Below, one piece after another: positions 51,220 through 59,750 of a stretch of DNA of 64,000 nt. The notes beneath the pieces are model-generated. The model ran no database searches, was not told the DNA's origin, and saw nothing but the letters and a program-made list of their open reading frames with translations. The DNA is from Bacteroidales bacterium UBA4772 (GTDB lineage Bacteria; Bacteroidota; Bacteroidia; Bacteroidales; VadinHA17), in contig DHHM01000020.1 of assembly GCA_002403305.1 (NCBI GenBank), positions 84,875 to 148,874 of the forward strand. Direction: 5' to 3'. Positions within the stretch are counted from its first letter, which is position 1, and every line of letters starts with the position of its first letter. Position numbers and translations under genes: made by a program.

Positions 51220-53349
51220 TTACTTAATAACAGTAAACTCCACCCTCCTGTTCAGTCGACGCTCAAGCCAGGTGCCGTTCGGACCTATCGGGCGGGTGCT
51301 GCCGTATCCTTTCGGGGTCAGGCGCGAGGCATTTATCCCCCTGTTAACGAGATAATCAACGATCACCTGCGCGCGACTCTGCGTAGTGCTCTGCTGACTC
51401 CAGACCGTGCCCTGGTTGTCGGTGTGAACTCCTATCTCAAGCTTCAGCGACGGGTACTTGTTCATCATCATCACCACCTGGTCAAGCATCAGATAAGCGT
51501 TGGTGACCAGCCTGTTACGGGAATCAAAGTAGGTGTCGGTCATGACACCGTAATTCTTCTTGAGCACATTCAACTCCCTCTCGACAGGATCCTTCAGCAC
51601 ATGCAGCCGCACTGTCGCTCCCTTGTATCCGCCGGTGACCATCTCCCTGAAGGCGGGATAGGCAGCCATCAATGTCATCTGCTGGTCAATGATATAACTG
51701 TAGGTGCCGGCCTCATCATTGCGGACCTCCCTGACAGTATACTTCGCCGGCACACTCCGGAAGATCGGGTTGTTCAGATCCATCTTTGTCTTCGACGAGA
51801 GTATCTCCACCTGGAAGACAGCCTCCTTTGCGAATTCACTCTCGGCAGAATATTGGCTCAGTATCTTTACGTTCTCATAATCCCTGATATCGAGCAGTCC
51901 CTGACCGGTTGCCGGTTTGGCGTCACGGAAGGCCTCCATCTCCCGGTTGGTGCCAAAGACGGTGATCTTCCTGGTCACGGCGCGCTTGAGGACAACGCCC
52001 GTCGACTCCGACCGGAGCGTGAGCCCAAGCCTGACATCATAGTCGCCGCTCTTGCTGTATCTGTGCGAGGGAGAAGCTCCGGTCTTCTGGGTGCCGTCGC
52101 CAAAGTCCCAGTAAAAGCCGGTGACGGTGTAGCCCGGACAGTAGGATTTCATCCCGTCAAACTGCACGGTCTCACCCGTGACCGCATAATCGGGAGCGGT
52201 GATATATGGCTGATCGTAATCGAAAATCTCGATGTCATAGCTCTGCTTGCGGAAGTAAACATTGCCGCTCCTGCGGTCGATGATATCGAGGGCCATGCTG
52301 TATTTGCCGGGACCGGGGAAACAGTGCTCGACAGCATAACCGGACATCTTCGTGTTGTCTCCGAAATCCCATACGTACTGCAACTGGAGTGTGTCGGCCT
52401 CGATGAGGCCGCTGTCGGCGACAGCAAAGCAGTAAAGGTTTTCCTTCTGAGGCTCAGCGAACCACACCTGCGGCATCGATGAGGTGAAACGGTAGATGTC
52501 AATCGACCTGTCTCTGTCGGATGAGAAGTATCCATCCTCCCTGGTTGGGGTTATGACGATGCCGAAGTCGTCATGCTCGGAGTTAATCGGTGCTGCCAGC
52601 CTCACCGGTGCATGCCAGCCGTCGCTCTTCTGTTTCGTGACGAAGATATCCTTGCCCCCCAGTCCGCCGCGACCGTCAGATGCGAAGAAGAGCTCGCCGG
52701 TCTCGCTGATGAAGGGATAGCTCTCATTGCCCTCGGTATTGACATTGGGGCCGAGGTTCACGGGATCCTCCCAGTAACCGTTGTTCCAGTTGCTGTAGTA
52801 GATATCCAGCCCGCCAAGACCGTCGGGCTTGTCGGATGCAAAGTAGATGCGCTGGCTGTCATGCGAGAGGCACGGCATCGTTATGTTGAACCACTCAGTG
52901 TTGAACCTGATCTCGCGAATCCTGTCCCAGCCCTTATCTTCGGCAACAGCATAGAAGAGACCCAGCTTGTTGCGGAATGTCGAGAGCATCTTCAGATTCC
53001 CATCAACCACGAGGTTCCTGGAGTAATAGATGGTGTCCCCGGAACGGTTGAATGTCGCCGGGCCGTCGTTGAGCCTGCTCTTGAGGTCTTTCGAGAAGAG
53101 CTTGCTACGCGAGTGGCCCGCTGCGGTGTCGGCATAGAACATCTTCACCACCGCCATCCCCTCGCTGTTGACGGCCGATCCCCTGTCAGTGCAGAAGACG
53201 AGGCCGTTCCTGTAGAACGCCGGGGCGAACTCGTTGTACATGTCAGTGCTGAAGGCGGTCTTCGTCACTGTATACGGTTGTTGCTGGGCTGTCAGAGTGC
53301 CCGTCAGTAAGAGTACTGATGTCAGAAAAATTGCGGTCCTTTTTTGCAT
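51220..53349 (-). CDS. OmpA-family protein with PD40 propeller and PKD domains (PorE-like layout)
   Basis: 709 residues from the ATG at 53349 (MQKRTAIFLTSVLLLTGTLTAQ, signal peptide); an 8-residue extension is open upstream. The order is a PD40 propeller (about 30-320; FASDKPDGLGGLDIYYS, FFASDGRGGLGGKDIFV), two PKD-like domains (YVWDFGDNTKMSGY, GFYWDFGDGTQKTG; about 335-470), and a C-terminal OmpA peptidoglycan-binding domain (IGVHTDNQG, LTPKGYGSTRP, RRLNRRVEF). T9SS-linked proteins of this layout anchor the outer-membrane complex to peptidoglycan. It follows the PorP/SprF gene, with which it probably works. Confidence 0.82.
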   Translation of the reverse strand: MQKRTAIFLTSVLLLTGTLTAQQQPYTVTKTAFSTDMYNEFAPAFYRNGLVFCTDRGSAVNSEGMAVVKMFYADTAAGHSRSKLFSKDLKSRLNDGPATFNRSGDTIYYSRNLVVDGNLKMLSTFRNKLGLFYAVAEDKGWDRIREIRFNTEWFNITMPCLSHDSQRIYFASDKPDGLGGLDIYYSNWNNGYWEDPVNLGPNVNTEGNESYPFISETGELFFASDGRGGLGGKDIFVTKQKSDGWHAPVRLAAPINSEHDDFGIVITPTREDGYFSSDRDRSIDIYRFTSSMPQVWFAEPQKENLYCFAVADSGLIEADTLQLQYVWDFGDNTKMSGYAVEHCFPGPGKYSMALDIIDRRSGNVYFRKQSYDIEIFDYDQPYITAPDYAVTGETVQFDGMKSYCPGYTVTGFYWDFGDGTQKTGASPSHRYSKSGDYDVRLGLTLRSESTGVVLKRAVTRKITVFGTNREMEAFRDAKPATGQGLLDIRDYENVKILSQYSAESEFAKEAVFQVEILSSKTKMDLNNPIFRSVPAKYTVREVRNDEAGTYSYIIDQQMTLMAAYPAFREMVTGGYKGATVRLHVLKDPVERELNVLKKNYGVMTDTYFDSRNRLVTNAYLMLDQVVMMMNKYPSLKLEIGVHTDNQGTVWSQQSTTQSRAQVIVDYLVNRGINASRLTPKGYGSTRPIGPNGTWLERRLNRRVEFTVIK

Positions 53350-53368
53350 TGCTTTCACATTAACATAA

Positions 53369-53404
53369 GTCACTTAGGTTCACTTTTGTTCACTTCAGTC
53401 ACTT
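53369..53404. repeat. Four CACTT boxes at about 10-bp intervals
   Basis: GTCACTT, GTTCACTT, GTTCACTT and GTCACTT with CACTT starting at 53371, 53381, 53391 and 53400, once per helical turn. The group touches the stop codon of the PorP/SprF gene and precedes the OmpA-like gene by 20 bases. It could be a short regulatory repeat; no function is known to me. Confidence 0.5.
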
Positions 53405-54320
53405 AAAAGATCAATGGATTTATAACATCGACCTTGTAACGGAATTCATAGCGGAGCATGACTTCGTGCGAGCCGTTGCTGTAGGTGCCGAGCTTGCCGA
53501 AATCGAAATCATACGAATATGCCACCTTGAGCTGGTTGTTTATGGCGAACTGGGCGAGGGCAGTGACGGAGCCCGTACTGCGGTATGAGGCGCCGATCCA
53601 GAATTTGTCGTACAGAATGAAATGAGCGCTGGCATCATAAAGCAGTTTGTCTCCTATTGAGTAGCTGACCATTGCCGAGGGCATGACACCTGCCCTGGGT
53701 CCCAGCGGGATCATGTAGCCGGTGTTAAGAACGAAGTTATACTGACCGGGGTCCACCTTCAGGGCATATTTATTCCTGTCAAAGTCGAAACTGTATCCCA
53801 GCAGCCTCGGAATGGAGAAGCCGACGAAGAAGTTTTTCACAGTGTAGAATGTGCCGAAGCTGAAGTCGGGAACGACAAACACCTTCGAGTCGATAAGGTA
53901 GTACTCGTCGCCCGGATCATGTACGATCAGGTCTGACCATGCAGTGTTCGTGGCTACCACTCCGGCCCCCAGGCCAAGGGCAAGGAGTCCGTCACCGACA
54001 TCGATCCTGAAGGCGTAGGTTGTCATTGTCTCTGTCTGTTTCGTTACCCCTATCACGTCATTGACCACCAGCAGGCCCAGTCCGAGCTTCGAGGAGAGCA
54101 CCGGGGCATCCACCTCAAGGGTCATCGTGCGCGGGGAGCCGGGTATGCCCACCCACTGCTGGCGATAGAAGGCAGCGACGCTGAGCCCTCCCCTGTTGCC
54201 TGCATAGGCCGGGTTAATGGTCAGCGGGTTCAGGATATATTGATTCGTCACCGGCGTCAGCTGGCCCAGCAATGCTATGGGTAGCAGAAGCAAAATTAAC
54301 AGGTTGATTATCTTTTTCAT
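53403..54320 (-). CDS. PorP/SprF family outer-membrane protein, partner of the adhesin upstream
   Basis: 305 residues with a signal peptide (LLLLPIALLGQ) and the hallmark N36PAYAG41. The body reads as an outer-membrane barrel with repeated amphipathic strands (GLGLLVVNDVIGVTKQ, YSYDFDFGKLGTYSNGSHEVMLRYEF). It lies directly downstream of a gene for a giant protein with a gliding-motility-type (type B) sorting domain, the arrangement of sprB-sprF in Flavobacterium, where SprF is needed to bring SprB to the surface. That makes the SprF role likelier than core PorP. Confidence 0.86.
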   Translation of the reverse strand: MKKIINLLILLLLPIALLGQLTPVTNQYILNPLTINPAYAGNRGGLSVAAFYRQQWVGIPGSPRTMTLEVDAPVLSSKLGLGLLVVNDVIGVTKQTETMTTYAFRIDVGDGLLALGLGAGVVATNTAWSDLIVHDPGDEYYLIDSKVFVVPDFSFGTFYTVKNFFVGFSIPRLLGYSFDFDRNKYALKVDPGQYNFVLNTGYMIPLGPRAGVMPSAMVSYSIGDKLLYDASAHFILYDKFWIGASYRSTGSVTALAQFAINNQLKVAYSYDFDFGKLGTYSNGSHEVMLRYEFRYKVDVINPLIF

Positions 54321-54352
54321 TTCAGTGAGATTTTGCGTGTTATTGTTTCGGC

Positions 54353-54424
54353 GGACGGCCCTCCTTCACCTCCAGCGGAGGTTTCGGAGGACGGCCCTCC
54401 TTCACCTCCAGCGGAGGTTTCGGA
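54353..54424. repeat. Perfect 36-bp tandem repeat, two copies
   Basis: 54353-54388 and 54389-54424 are identical, each with a small palindrome (CCTCC AGC GGAGG) and a GGACGG start. It separates the adhesin gene from the PorP/SprF gene and may modulate the ratio of the two transcripts. It looks like an intergenic REP-type sequence. Confidence 0.85.
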
Positions 54425-54439
54425 GGGCGGAGCGGGCGT

Positions 54440-57400
54440 TTATCTTCTGACAACGATATAACCGCTGCGGGAGATGCCGTTGGCGGATCTCAGAACATAG
54501 AAATAGGTGTCGTCGGGAAGAGGATTGCTGTTATAATCAAGACCTTCCCACGAGTTGTCATAGTCGGAGTTCTCGTAGACCTTCAGTCCCCTGCGGTCGA
54601 AGATCGTGAGCTCCGTCCTGCCAAGGGTCTCCTCCAGTCCGCGAAGGACAAAGAAGTCATTGCGGCCATCCTGGTTGGGAGTGATGAGGGTAGGTATGAT
54701 GAGGTTGTTCACCATCACAACAACATAGTCGACTACTGGATCACATGCGCCGTTGGTGACCGACCAGCTGAAGACGTTCTCCCCGAGGGCAAGTCCGTTG
54801 ACCGCCGTCGAGGGTGCTGTGGCGTTGAATAGCTCACCGGCACCTGATACAAGCTCCCACAGTCCTGTTCCTATTCCGGGAATATCGGCATTGAGTGTTG
54901 TCCCGAAGATGTAATCAAGGACCTGGTCGAGGCCTGCATTGGCCACCGGGAGCTCATCAGCAGTAACAACCACCTCCTTGATGGTAAAGTAACCGGCGGT
55001 GGAGGTACCCATGATATAGTAGGTGCCTGCCGGGGCTGCTGCCGGTGTTGCATAGGCTGCCGTGGCTTCAGGATTAGTCCAGTAGGTGAAGGTCAGGTTT
55101 GGATCCGACCCTGCGGTCACTGCCGGGAGGGTGAGGTCCGTCGTCTGGTTCTCGCATATGTTTGGCGGATTGTTTATCACCACGTTCGGAGCTCCGGGTC
55201 GGGCGTTAATCACTACGTTACCCGTAGGATCCGACGTACAATTGTAGAAGTTTGTTACTGCAAAAGTATAGGTGCCCGGTTCCAGTTCCGGGACAGTCCT
55301 TGTGGTGCCGGTACCCTGGATTGTAAAGCCGTCAGGATAACGTGTAAGTGTCCATGTGCCGCTCGAGGGCAGCCCTGACAGCACAACGCTGCCCGTTGGG
55401 ACGGTGAAGGTAGGATGAGTTATTGTCCCCACAACAGGAGGAGTGGGCGTCGGAGGCTGGGCGTTAACAACGGCATTTCCCGACACCAGCGAGGTGCATC
55501 CCTCATCATTTCTGACGGCAAAATTATAAGTACCTGGTGCCAGTGATGAGATAGTGGTGCTTGGTCCTGTGCCGGTTGACGAAATTCCTCCGGGATACCT
55601 GAACAGCGTCCATTCCCCGTTCTCAGGCATATTCTCAAGAAGGATGTTCCCCGTGGCCAGATCACATGTCGGATGTACAATGGCACTGATCACCGGTGGT
55701 GCTGGTGTGAGAGGCTGGGGATCGATCACCGCCGCTTCTGACGGTGGCGATATGCATCCGGAAGCATTGGTGACGGTGAATGTGTATGTGCCGGGATTGA
55801 TGCCGGCTATCGTTCTCGTTGTGCCAGTCCCGTTAACGGAGACATTGCCCGGTGTGCGGGTGAGGGTCCAGGTCCCTGTTGCGGGAAGCCCGCTCAGTGC
55901 GACACTTCCTGTTGATACAGCGCAGGTCGGTTGGGTTATAGTCCCTATGACAGGCGCTGAAGGAGTGTCAGGCTGGGCATTAATAACAACGGCAGATGAT
56001 GGGGCCGATGTGCAGCCCACAGCACTGGTCACGGTAAAGGTGTATGACCCCGGAGCCAGTCCGGTGACCGTGGTGCTGGAACCCGTACCGGTGACAGTCC
56101 GTCCGCCGGGAGTAACAGTGATCGTCCACTCCCCTGAGGAGGGAAGATTGTTCAGGATGACGCTTCCTGCGGGTGCAGCACAGGTCGGATGCGTCACTGT
56201 GCCCGGAACCGGGGCAGCCGGGATAGCGTTGACAGTAAGGGTGTAGGTGGCAGATGCAGGAGTGCAAACATCTCCGGCAGGATCATCTGTGGTGACTGTA
56301 ATGATCACTATCCTGCCTGCATCTCCTGAAACAGGAGTATATGTAAATGCAAACGGCGATGTTGTCGAGGATGACGGGGTTACAGTTCCTCCTCCGTTTT
56401 CGGTGATGGTGACCCTGGTGGCTCCTCCTCCGAAGGTGTTGCCGCTGAGGGTCACGGCTGCGGTGCCGCAGGTGCTGCCCGAGGTGGCAGAGAGAGTCAC
56501 GGTGGCCGGGTTGGCACAATCGCAGTTGATAGTGAAGAGCGGACCGGTGGTTGTACACCCCGAGGCGTTGCGAACCGTAACTGTATGGTTGCCGTTGTTG
56601 ACTGAGGTAAAGATATTGCCTGGCTGGAATGGGCCGGTATCAAGACAGTACTGGTAGCCGGTGCCGGTCGGGGTGGTGACGGTGACCACGGCATTTCCCG
56701 CACCTGCGGAGCAGTCGACTGATACCACCGGTGCCGGGGGTATAGGCAACGGATCACTGATTGTCACCGGGGCTGTTGCGGGCGAGATGCATCCGTCGAT
56801 GTTGGTGACCCTAAAGGTCCATGTACCTGACGGCACTTCCATGAGTGTATAGGAAGCGCCCGTACCCATGGTTGTTAATGCTCCTGGATTTCGTGTGAGG
56901 GTCCACATACCGGTAGAGGGTAACCCGCTGAACCCGACGCTGCCTGTCGCTACCGCACAGGTCGGCTGAGTAACCGTGCCAACGACAGGAGCAGTCGGGA
57001 CAGCGGGTGGTGTGTTTATGACAACTGCTGCGGATTCACCGGAGGTGCATCCGCTGGAGTTGGTTACTGTAAAAGTATATGTGTCTGCACTGAGGCCGGT
57101 AACGGTCACCGTTGATGTCGAGCCGGTGATGTTACCCGGATTGACAGTCCAGCTGCCCGCAGGCAGTCCTCCAAGAACCACGCTGCCTGTAGAGAGGGTG
57201 CAGGTGGGCTGGGTGATGGCGCCAACCGTAGGAGGTGAGGGCAGAGGATTGACAGTCACTGCTGTTGGCGCTGACTGTGCACTCTGGCATCCGTTGGCGT
57301 CGGTAACCCTGACAGAGTAGTTGCCTGCAGCGCTGACGCTGATGCTGTGGGTGGTTGCCCCGGTGGACCAGAGATAAGATGTGCTTAAACTGGATGTAAG

Positions 57401-59698
57401 CGTGATGCTCTCACCGGCACAAACTGCCACTGTTCCCGAGGGCGTGATAGTCGGGGTGGCCGGCGGTGGACTGACAGTAACCGTTGTGGGCAGTGAGGCA
57501 GGACTGTAACAGCCGTAATTGTTGGTAACCTGCACTGTATAGCTGCCCGATGTAGTTACCGGGATACTCTGTGTGGTCGCTCCTGTTGACCAGAGATAGT
57601 CAACACCCGAACTGGATGTCAGTGTCTGGATGCTGCCGTCACAAATGGTAACCGATCCTGCAGGAGTGATTATTGGCCGCGAGGGAAGCGGGTTGACGGT
57701 GACAACGATGGTCGGTGAAGGAATGCTCTGACAACCGGCTGCGTTGGCAACCTTAACGGTAAAACTGCCGGAAGCAATAACGGTGATACTCCGTGTTGTT
57801 GCCCCGTTGGACCAGAGATAGCTGTCCGAAAGTGGTGCCGAGAGCACTACATCCTCTCCTGCGCAGAATGCGAGCGGTCCGTCAGCGGTGATCGTTGGCT
57901 GCGAAGGTATGGCATTGACGGTCAGCGTAGCGGCATTCGACTGGTCACTGCTCACGCTGCAGTTGGTGGCATTGCATCTGTATTGGTAGCTGCCTGTCGC
58001 AGTAATGCCTGACACCACCAGGGTGGCTGTGGTAGCATTAGCGTAGACCGCACCGGCGGGCGTGCCGTTGGCAACGCTGACCCAGGTGGAGCCGTTGTAA
58101 TATTGCCATTGGTATGCCGGAGCAGTACCAGTTGCCGTTATACTGAATGATGTACTGCCTCCGGCACAAATACTCTCATTCACGGGATCCGCCGTTATAA
58201 CTACAGGAATACAACTCGAGTTGACCGTTACTGTAACTGTGAACGGATTTCCGGTGCATGTTCCTGCGACGGAAGTTACATTATAAATCGCAGTTCCGCT
58301 ACCTGAGGGGATGGTCAGGGTACCGCTGATGCTTGACACCCCTTCTGACTGGGCCACACCCCCGATGACATTGCCGGAATAGGTCGGTTCAGGCCACGTA
58401 TAGCTTGTTCCAACAGGAACACCGGTCGGTATAACGGTAAAAGTGCCTCCTGATGAAATTGAGACCTCCTTGTTGCCAATAACAGGCGTGGGAGGCTGAT
58501 CATCGACAGTAGCTGAGGCGGCAGATGAGGTGCATCCTGCGGAGCTTCTTGCGGTGACTGAATAGATACCGGGGGTTACGGAAGAGAATATCCCCGTAGT
58601 GTTGGTATATGTTGAACCGTCAATACTGTAAGTCATGCCCGCACCGGTAGGTGCCGTGACGGTTATGGTCCCTGTTGGTGTAGCACAGGTTGGCTGTGCC
58701 AGGCTTACAGTAGGTGTGGCAGGAATAGGATTTACTGTAGCTGTCACGGCAGTTCTGCTCTCAGTGGTACAACTGCCGCTGGTTGCATCCACATAATATG
58801 TCGTTGTAGAACTTAAACCCGGAGTGGTAAAGCTTGTTCCTGTTTCAAGTGATGACCCTCCGGATATAGCCGAGTACCAGTTGATTACACCTGCACTGGC
58901 GGTAGCACCGAGAGTAACCGCACCCGGACCGCATCTTGAAGCTGGTGTTGTGCCAGTAATTGCTGGGACAGCATTTACAGTCAAAATATAGTTGGTTGTC
59001 GCTGCCATGCAGGGTGTGCCGAGAGGATAATTGGTCGCCACTGTTATTGTTACTGTGGTCCCTGCATCCCCTGCCCCGGGTGTATAGGTAAAGTCAAACG
59101 GAGAGGCGCTTGCAGATGCAGGACTTACTGTCCCTGCCCCGTTTTCAGTTATTGTTACCGATGTCGCACTCCCACCAAATGTATTGCCGCTTATTGTTAA
59201 CGGCGCATTGACACAAGCTGATCCGCTTGTACTACTGAGATTAAGAGTTGGTGGATTGACACATGCAGTTACTCCGGAAAGACTCACCATTGCCGTGCCC
59301 ATTGCAGAAAAAGTCCCTGTGCCTAAAGAATAAGAAGCCTGAACATCGGTTACTACCGTGCTCCCTCCATCAATACACAACCTGAAACTGACAGTATGCC
59401 CCACCGTAAACCCATCTTTTACCGGTGTGTCAGGATCATCTTTCGAAGCCTTTATAGAGAGATAATTTGATCCGGTTAAAATTTCTGTAAGAACGCCCGT
59501 TCCGACACAGTCATTACCATCAAAAACTCCGATTTCATCTCCTGGCTGCATGGCCACACCGTCAACTGTAGCGGTAGTAATATAAAAGTTCATATGGTCC
59601 AGCCCGTTGCCAGTCCATATAGGAGTAAAACAAGTCTGTGACTGCAACTTTAATAGTAAAAGAACCATTAGTGTTGAGGTAGTTAAAAGCTTTCTCAT
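54440..59698 (-). CDS. Giant SprB-like surface adhesin with type B T9SS C-terminal domain
   Basis: 1752 residues. Signal peptide MRKLLTTSTLMVLLLLKLQS; a first domain (about 22-145) of the type GNGLDHMNFYI...GDEIGVFDGNDCVGTG shared with the next protein; then many Ig-like and SprB-type repeats, including at least five of the kind G-x-I/V-T-x-P-T-C...TGSV-x-L-x-x-L-P...YTFTVTNxxGC (about 810-1450), Cys-paired and threonine-rich. The C-terminal gliding-motility-associated domain (about 1665-1752; TPNQDGRNDFFVLRG, IFDRRGLKVYENSDYDNSWEG, DDTYFYVL) is a type B sorting signal. The length and repeats fit a filamentous adhesin moved along or fixed to the cell surface. The PorP/SprF and OmpA/PD40 genes follow. 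Confidence 0.87.
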   Translation of the reverse strand: MRKLLTTSTLMVLLLLKLQSQTCFTPIWTGNGLDHMNFYITTATVDGVAMQPGDEIGVFDGNDCVGTGVLTEILTGSNYLSIKASKDDPDTPVKDGFTVGHTVSFRLCIDGGSTVVTDVQASYSLGTGTFSAMGTAMVSLSGVTACVNPPTLNLSSTSGSACVNAPLTISGNTFGGSATSVTITENGAGTVSPASASASPFDFTYTPGAGDAGTTVTITVATNYPLGTPCMAATTNYILTVNAVPAITGTTPASRCGPGAVTLGATASAGVINWYSAISGGSSLETGTSFTTPGLSSTTTYYVDATSGSCTTESRTAVTATVNPIPATPTVSLAQPTCATPTGTITVTAPTGAGMTYSIDGSTYTNTTGIFSSVTPGIYSVTARSSAGCTSSAASATVDDQPPTPVIGNKEVSISSGGTFTVIPTGVPVGTSYTWPEPTYSGNVIGGVAQSEGVSSISGTLTIPSGSGTAIYNVTSVAGTCTGNPFTVTVTVNSSCIPVVITADPVNESICAGGSTSFSITATGTAPAYQWQYYNGSTWVSVANGTPAGAVYANATTATLVVSGITATGSYQYRCNATNCSVSSDQSNAATLTVNAIPSQPTITADGPLAFCAGEDVVLSAPLSDSYLWSNGATTRSITVIASGSFTVKVANAAGCQSIPSPTIVVTVNPLPSRPIITPAGSVTICDGSIQTLTSSSGVDYLWSTGATTQSIPVTTSGSYTVQVTNNYGCYSPASLPTTVTVSPPPATPTITPSGTVAVCAGESITLTSSLSTSYLWSTGATTHSISVSAAGNYSVRVTDANGCQSAQSAPTAVTVNPLPSPPTVGAITQPTCTLSTGSVVLGGLPAGSWTVNPGNITGSTSTVTVTGLSADTYTFTVTNSSGCTSGESAAVVINTPPAVPTAPVVGTVTQPTCAVATGSVGFSGLPSTGMWTLTRNPGALTTMGTGASYTLMEVPSGTWTFRVTNIDGCISPATAPVTISDPLPIPPAPVVSVDCSAGAGNAVVTVTTPTGTGYQYCLDTGPFQPGNIFTSVNNGNHTVTVRNASGCTTTGPLFTINCDCANPATVTLSATSGSTCGTAAVTLSGNTFGGGATRVTITENGGGTVTPSSSTTSPFAFTYTPVSGDAGRIVIITVTTDDPAGDVCTPASATYTLTVNAIPAAPVPGTVTHPTCAAPAGSVILNNLPSSGEWTITVTPGGRTVTGTGSSTTVTGLAPGSYTFTVTSAVGCTSAPSSAVVINAQPDTPSAPVIGTITQPTCAVSTGSVALSGLPATGTWTLTRTPGNVSVNGTGTTRTIAGINPGTYTFTVTNASGCISPPSEAAVIDPQPLTPAPPVISAIVHPTCDLATGNILLENMPENGEWTLFRYPGGISSTGTGPSTTISSLAPGTYNFAVRNDEGCTSLVSGNAVVNAQPPTPTPPVVGTITHPTFTVPTGSVVLSGLPSSGTWTLTRYPDGFTIQGTGTTRTVPELEPGTYTFAVTNFYNCTSDPTGNVVINARPGAPNVVINNPPNICENQTTDLTLPAVTAGSDPNLTFTYWTNPEATAAYATPAAAPAGTYYIMGTSTAGYFTIKEVVVTADELPVANAGLDQVLDYIFGTTLNADIPGIGTGLWELVSGAGELFNATAPSTAVNGLALGENVFSWSVTNGACDPVVDYVVVMVNNLIIPTLITPNQDGRNDFFVLRGLEETLGRTELTIFDRRGLKVYENSDYDNSWEGLDYNSNPLPDDTYFYVLRSANGISRSGYIVVRR

Positions 59699-59750
59699 TT
59701 ATGGAGACTTTTATATTTAATTACTAATATTCCTGATAAGATATGAACAA

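Noticed and set aside
54353..54424. Two 36-bp units as a minimal CRISPR
   Set aside because: The units are directly adjacent with no spacer between them and no cas gene is present.
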